From: Shewanella litorisediminis
Lineage (GTDB): Bacteria > Pseudomonadota > Gammaproteobacteria > Enterobacterales > Shewanellaceae
Reading direction: 5' to 3'
Assembly: GCF_016834455.1 (NCBI RefSeq)
Contig: NZ_CP069213.1
Coordinates: 868,501 to 932,500 of the forward strand
DNA: 64,000 bases
Shown: one piece after another, positions 60,397 through 64,000 of the stretch
Layout of the letters: each line of letters begins with the position of its first letter
Position numbering within the stretch: position 1 is the stretch's first letter
Made by a program: the position numbers and the translations under genes
The notes under the pieces: model-generated
Database searches by the model: none
Seen by the model: the letters and a program-made list of their open reading frames with translations, nothing else
Told to the model about the DNA's origin: nothing

Positions 60397-62631
60397 GTGC
60401 TCAATACGCTCAGGGATATCACACAATCGGTGGCGTCGGCCCATACCCTGGAGCTGGCGCTGGAGTCCTTGGTCAGTCAGACCAAGGCCGCCATGGAAAC
60501 AGAGTGTTGTTCCATCTATATCCTCGAGCAACAACAATTGGTGTTATCCGCCACCGATGGGCTCGAAAAAGCCGCTGTGGGTCGGGTTAAGATGCCGCTC
60601 AGCGAAGGCCTGGTTGGCCTGGTCGCCCAGCGTGAAGAAGCCATTAACCTTGCCGATGCCCATCTGCACCCCAGATTCAAGCTCTTCCCTGAGGCCAACG
60701 AAGACGAATACCGGGCGTTTTTGGCCGCCCCCATCATTTATCAAAAGCAATTGCTTGGCGTCATAGTTGTACAGCAGGCAAAGGCTCGTCAGTTCAACGA
60801 GGGCGAAGAAGCTTTCCTGATGACGCTGGCCGCGCAGCTCGCCATGGCGATTCGTGGCCTTAAACGCCGCGCCGAAGTGCATTCGCTGGATCATCAGGTG
60901 CTGTTCACTGGCACCAGTGCTTCCACTGGTGTCGCCATTGCCCATGCCCTGGTTATCGGCGGAGAAATCTCCCTCGAACAACCTGAAGCCTGTGCCACCG
61001 ATCTGGACTTCGAGGTCAATCGTTTACGCCAGGCCATGGCCCGCAGTCGCGATGCCTTGAGCACATTGGCGCAAAAGTTTGAAAATGACCATGACGATGA
61101 GCTGAGTTCCATCTTCACCTCGCTGCAGTCTTTGCTGGAAGATGCCAGTCTGGGGGGCGAATATCAGCGGGAGGTCCTCTCAGGTTGGAGCGCTGAAACC
61201 GCCGTCAGCAGAGTATCCCTTCGCTATGTGGCTCAATTTGAGACCATGGAAGATACATACCTGCGTGAGCGGGCAAGCGATATCCGGGATTTGGGGCAGA
61301 GAGTACTGCGCCAATTGATAGAGCCCGGCCGTATGATGCTGGACCCCGATAAGCCCGTTATCCTTGTGACCCGTGAAGCCGATACCAGCATGCTGGCGGA
61401 GTTTCCAAGACAAAAGCTTGCGGGGATAGTGACAGAGGCAGGAGGCGTTAACTCCCACGCGGCGATATTGGCAAGAGCACTTGGGGTACCCGCCATCATG
61501 GGGGTTGAGCAGGTGCTGCAGGCCAATCTGGATAAGCAGCTTTTGGTACTTAACGCCAGCCGTGGCATGTTGATGGTATCGCCATCACCCACAGTGGTGG
61601 ATGAATACCGCAATCTTATCAGCGCCCAAAAGGCGTTGGATCGCCAGTATGCTGAGGAACTCAAAGAGCCGGCAGTCACCCTGGATGGTCATCGCATCCA
61701 TCTGTACCTCAACGCGGGGCTCATGAGTGGCGTGGCCACTGAAATTGCCGATGGCGCCGATGGGATTGGACTTTACCGCACCGAAATCCCCTTTATGTTG
61801 CAGCAGCGTTTCCCCAGCGAGTCTGAGCAGATAAAGGTTTACCGCAGCGTCTTGCAGTCGGCGGCGGGGCGACCCGTAGTCATGCGGACACTGGATGTGG
61901 GCGGGGATAAGCCGCTGCCGTATTTTCCTATTTCAGAAGAAAATCCCTTCCTGGGCTGGCGAGGCATTCGTCTGTCACTGGATCATCCCGAGTTGTTTCT
62001 GGTGCAGCTCAGAGCCATGTTGCAAGCCGCTGGTGACACCGACAATCTGAAAATTTTGCTGCCCATGGTGAGCAGCCTCGATGAAATTGACGAGGCGCTT
62101 TTATATCTGGATCAGGCGTTCAGCGAGCTGCGGGCCGACGTTAACCCATCGCTTGCGCGCCCCCCCGTGGGGGTGATGTTGGAAGTCCCGGCGCTGCTGT
62201 ATCAGCTCAGAGAGGTCTCTCAGCGGGTCGAGTTTGTCTCTGTAGGCAGTAATGACCTGACCCAATATTTGTTGGCGGTTGACAGAAACAACCCCAGAGT
62301 CAGCAGCCTGTACGATTCCTATCACCCGGGCGTGCTGCGGGCATTGCGTCAGGCCTTGCAGGAATGCCGCCAGTACAAGCTGGATGTGAGTGTTTGTGGC
62401 GAGCTTGCCGGTGAACCCATGGGGGCGCTGTTGCTGGTGGCTATGGGCTATGACGAGCTTTCCATGAACCAGGGCAGTCTTGCCAAAATAAACTATCTTC
62501 TGCGGCGCGTTGAGCGCAGTGAGCTTGAGCAATTGCTCGCATTGGTAATGCAAATGTCCAACGGCCAGGACGTGCGTGAGCTGGTGCGTGAATATCTCGA
62601 TACGCGGGAGTTGAGCTCAATCCTTGGATAA
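60397..62631 (+). CDS. ptsP: PEP-protein phosphotransferase of the nitrogen PTS (EI-Ntr)
   Basis: 744 residues from a GTG at 60397. The N-terminal GAF domain (about 1-160) starts LNTLRDITQSVASAHTLELA. Enzyme I domains follow: FTGTSASTGVAIAHALVIGG, and the phosphorylated histidine in GGVNSHAAILARALGVPAIMG. The C-terminal PEP-binding barrel has GADGIGLYRTEIPFM, VMRTLDVGGDKPLPY and VSVCGELAGEP. It starts the phosphate relay to NPr and EIIA-Ntr, tied to nitrogen and potassium status. It is 39 bases after rppH. Confidence 0.96.
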   Translation: MLNTLRDITQSVASAHTLELALESLVSQTKAAMETECCSIYILEQQQLVLSATDGLEKAAVGRVKMPLSEGLVGLVAQREEAINLADAHLHPRFKLFPEANEDEYRAFLAAPIIYQKQLLGVIVVQQAKARQFNEGEEAFLMTLAAQLAMAIRGLKRRAEVHSLDHQVLFTGTSASTGVAIAHALVIGGEISLEQPEACATDLDFEVNRLRQAMARSRDALSTLAQKFENDHDDELSSIFTSLQSLLEDASLGGEYQREVLSGWSAETAVSRVSLRYVAQFETMEDTYLRERASDIRDLGQRVLRQLIEPGRMMLDPDKPVILVTREADTSMLAEFPRQKLAGIVTEAGGVNSHAAILARALGVPAIMGVEQVLQANLDKQLLVLNASRGMLMVSPSPTVVDEYRNLISAQKALDRQYAEELKEPAVTLDGHRIHLYLNAGLMSGVATEIADGADGIGLYRTEIPFMLQQRFPSESEQIKVYRSVLQSAAGRPVVMRTLDVGGDKPLPYFPISEENPFLGWRGIRLSLDHPELFLVQLRAMLQAAGDTDNLKILLPMVSSLDEIDEALLYLDQAFSELRADVNPSLARPPVGVMLEVPALLYQLREVSQRVEFVSVGSNDLTQYLLAVDRNNPRVSSLYDSYHPGVLRALRQALQECRQYKLDVSVCGELAGEPMGALLLVAMGYDELSMNQGSLAKINYLLRRVERSELEQLLALVMQMSNGQDVRELVREYLDTRELSSILG

Positions 62632-62696
62632 GGTCGCGTCCCGGGCACGATTGTTTTAAGCTATTGGCCCATCATGGAAATCAGCAAGGTTTAAGT

Positions 62697-63497
62697 GTGG
62701 AACAAATACTTTGGGTGATTGGCTGTTGCGTCGTGCTGGGGGCTTTTGTTGGCTTTATGGCGGGTTTGCTGGGGATTGGCGGTGGGCTCATGATAGTGCC
62801 GGCACTGCTTTACTTGCTGCCAGCCATTGGTTTTTCTTCCGAATATCTGCCTCATGTTGCTATTGCGACTTCCCTGTCTGCCATCATTCTGACGTCCATA
62901 TCCTCGGCCCGTGCACACCATGGCCGAGGGAATATTGATTTTCAACTGCTGAGGATATTGGCTCCTGCCGTATTGGTGGGTGCACTGGTATCGGGTTTTG
63001 TCTCTGAGCAAATACCAGCCGAGCAGCTCAGGCAAGCCTTTGCCATCTTTGTGATCCTGATGGCAGTGCAAATGGCGTTTCCCTTCAAAGCGGCGGCCGC
63101 CAAGCCTATGCCGCCGACTGTGCTGATTTTTATCGCTGTCTTTTTTGTCGCCTTACTTGCCGGATTAATGGGCATTGGCGGTGGTGTGCTGCTGGTGCCC
63201 ATGATGATGTATTTTGGGGTGGCCATGCGCAATGCAGTGGGCGTTTCGGCGGCGACGGGCCTGCTTATTGCCGTCTCCGGCAGTGTCAGTTATGTCGTTG
63301 CCGGTTGGAACACCCAGGGCATGCCCGAATTTACGTTGGGCTATGTGTATCTCCCGGCCTTGCTCGGTATTGTCTCTACTTCAATGCTGACAGCGCCGCT
63401 TGGGGCCAAAGCGGCCAGCACCTGGCCGACAGCCGTACTTAAAAAGATTTTTGCTGTGCTGTTAACCCTGATTGGCCTGCGTCTGGTGATGGGGTGA
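62697..63497 (+). CDS. TauE/SafE-family membrane transporter
   Basis: 266 residues from a GTG at 62697 with AAGG seven bases upstream; a TTG at 62664 would add eleven polar residues. It has about eight membrane segments in two halves, each opening with the same motif: [17 protein letters not shown] and [17 protein letters not shown]. The family exports sulfite, sulfoacetate or other organic anions; the substrate here is unknown. It lies between ptsP and lgt, a common arrangement in marine gammaproteobacteria. Confidence 0.9.
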   Translation: MEQILWVIGCCVVLGAFVGFMAGLLGIGGGLMIVPALLYLLPAIGFSSEYLPHVAIATSLSAIILTSISSARAHHGRGNIDFQLLRILAPAVLVGALVSGFVSEQIPAEQLRQAFAIFVILMAVQMAFPFKAAAAKPMPPTVLIFIAVFFVALLAGLMGIGGGVLLVPMMMYFGVAMRNAVGVSAATGLLIAVSGSVSYVVAGWNTQGMPEFTLGYVYLPALLGIVSTSMLTAPLGAKAASTWPTAVLKKIFAVLLTLIGLRLVMG

Positions 63498-63540
63498 GTC
63501 CCTTCACCGAACCCAATCCCAGTTAATTACCGGAATCAAT

Positions 63541-64000
63541 ATGCCGATAAACTTTCCCGACATAGACCCTGTTATCGCCAGGTTCGGGCCTTTCGAGGTG
63601 TTTGGCCAGACCTTTGAGCCCGCCCTGCGCTGGTATGGCATGATGTACCTCGTGGGATTTTTGGCTGCCCTGTGGCTGTTAAATCGCAAGGCTGACCAAT
63701 CGAACGGCGTGTGGAGCCGTGAGCAGGTATCGGATTTATTGTTTTATGGCTTTCTCGGCGTGGTGCTGGGGGGACGCCTCGGTTATGTGCTCTTCTATCA
63801 CTTCGATCTCTTTCTTACTGATCCCCTCTATCTGTTTCGGATCTCAGAAGGTGGCATGTCATTCCACGGTGGCCTCATTGGGGTGATTACCGCGATGGCT
63901 TACATTGCCTGGCGCCAAGAAAGGCGGTTTTTCGCGGTAGCCGATATGGTGGCCCCTGTGGTGCCCATCGGTTTAGGGGCCGGCCGCATTGGTAACTTTA
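63541..64000 (+). CDS. lgt: Prolipoprotein diacylglyceryl transferase, 5' part
   Basis: The frame runs from the ATG at 63541 off the window edge; 153 residues are visible. Lgt transfers diacylglycerol from phosphatidylglycerol to the lipobox cysteine of prolipoproteins. Visible motifs are [26 protein letters not shown], the essential HGGLIG (in [11 protein letters not shown]) and the start of the signature [10 protein letters not shown]. It probably processes lipoproteins such as the Lpp-like and DUF3833 proteins in this window. Confidence 0.97.
   Translation, partial: MPINFPDIDPVIARFGPFEVFGQTFEPALRWYGMMYLVGFLAALWLLNRKADQSNGVWSREQVSDLLFYGFLGVVLGGRLGYVLFYHFDLFLTDPLYLFRISEGGMSFHGGLIGVITAMAYIAWRQERRFFAVADMVAPVVPIGLGAGRIGNF

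Overview
The window is ordinary chromosomal sequence from a gammaproteobacterium, almost certainly Shewanella. The species is not certain; the moderately high GC fits an S. amazonensis-like member. Evidence for the genus is gene order and family: gltBD next to yhcC, an orphan Hpt protein of the HptA type, OxyR, the rpsU-yqeY-dnaG-rpoD operon divergent from tsaD-plsY-folB-folK-uppP, and exeAB after cca. No prophage, insertion sequence, CRISPR array or defence island is visible, and nearly all the DNA is explained by compact core genes.

Layout. 1-594 is the 3' end of an EAL-domain gene. 1023-9656 is a tight, same-strand block of ten genes: DUF523/DUF1722, photolyase, NTF2-like, short-chain dehydrogenase, flavin amine oxidase, DUF1365, CFA-synthase-like methylase, DUF2878, chalcone-isomerase-like and DUF3833 lipoprotein. 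Several junctions overlap. It looks like a light/singlet-oxygen response operon joining DNA repair to fatty-acyl modification, and it is the most interesting system here. 9745-12812 holds a DUF4097 repeat protein, an FKBP isomerase, fumC and a tRNA-Ile(CAU). 13003-17460 is the macromolecular-synthesis operon. 17694-22196 holds tsaD, plsY, folB, folK, uppP and an RlmA-like protein. 22280-27163 holds an Lpp-like lipoprotein, cca and exeAB (secretin assembly). 27244-34803 holds nhaD, hemL, pyrB, a ClC transporter, a membrane coiled-coil protein and erpA.

34893-40696 holds two small conserved proteins and a divergent pair: an S9 peptidase and a CadC-like membrane regulator with a beta-propeller. 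40751-44573 is anmK-M23 peptidase / tyrS. 44656-47895 holds an NTF2-like exported protein, a TRIC-type channel, DUF2721, a degenerate CbiB-like protein and mtnN. 48040-53914 is gltDB. 54420-57241 holds yhcC, hptA and oxyR. 57271-59143 holds a membrane class III cyclase and mutH. 59839 to the end is rppH-ptsP-tauE-like-lgt, with lgt cut by the window edge.

Non-coding signals include a dozen or so intrinsic terminators (many shared by convergent genes), good sigma-70 promoters for the tRNA and for rpsU, a cluster of GTGTCCG half-sites before the FKBP gene, a related inverted repeat before the photolyase operon, and DnaA-box-like inverted repeats before rppH. Family identities rest on reading the translated sequences against remembered family motifs; no database search was run.
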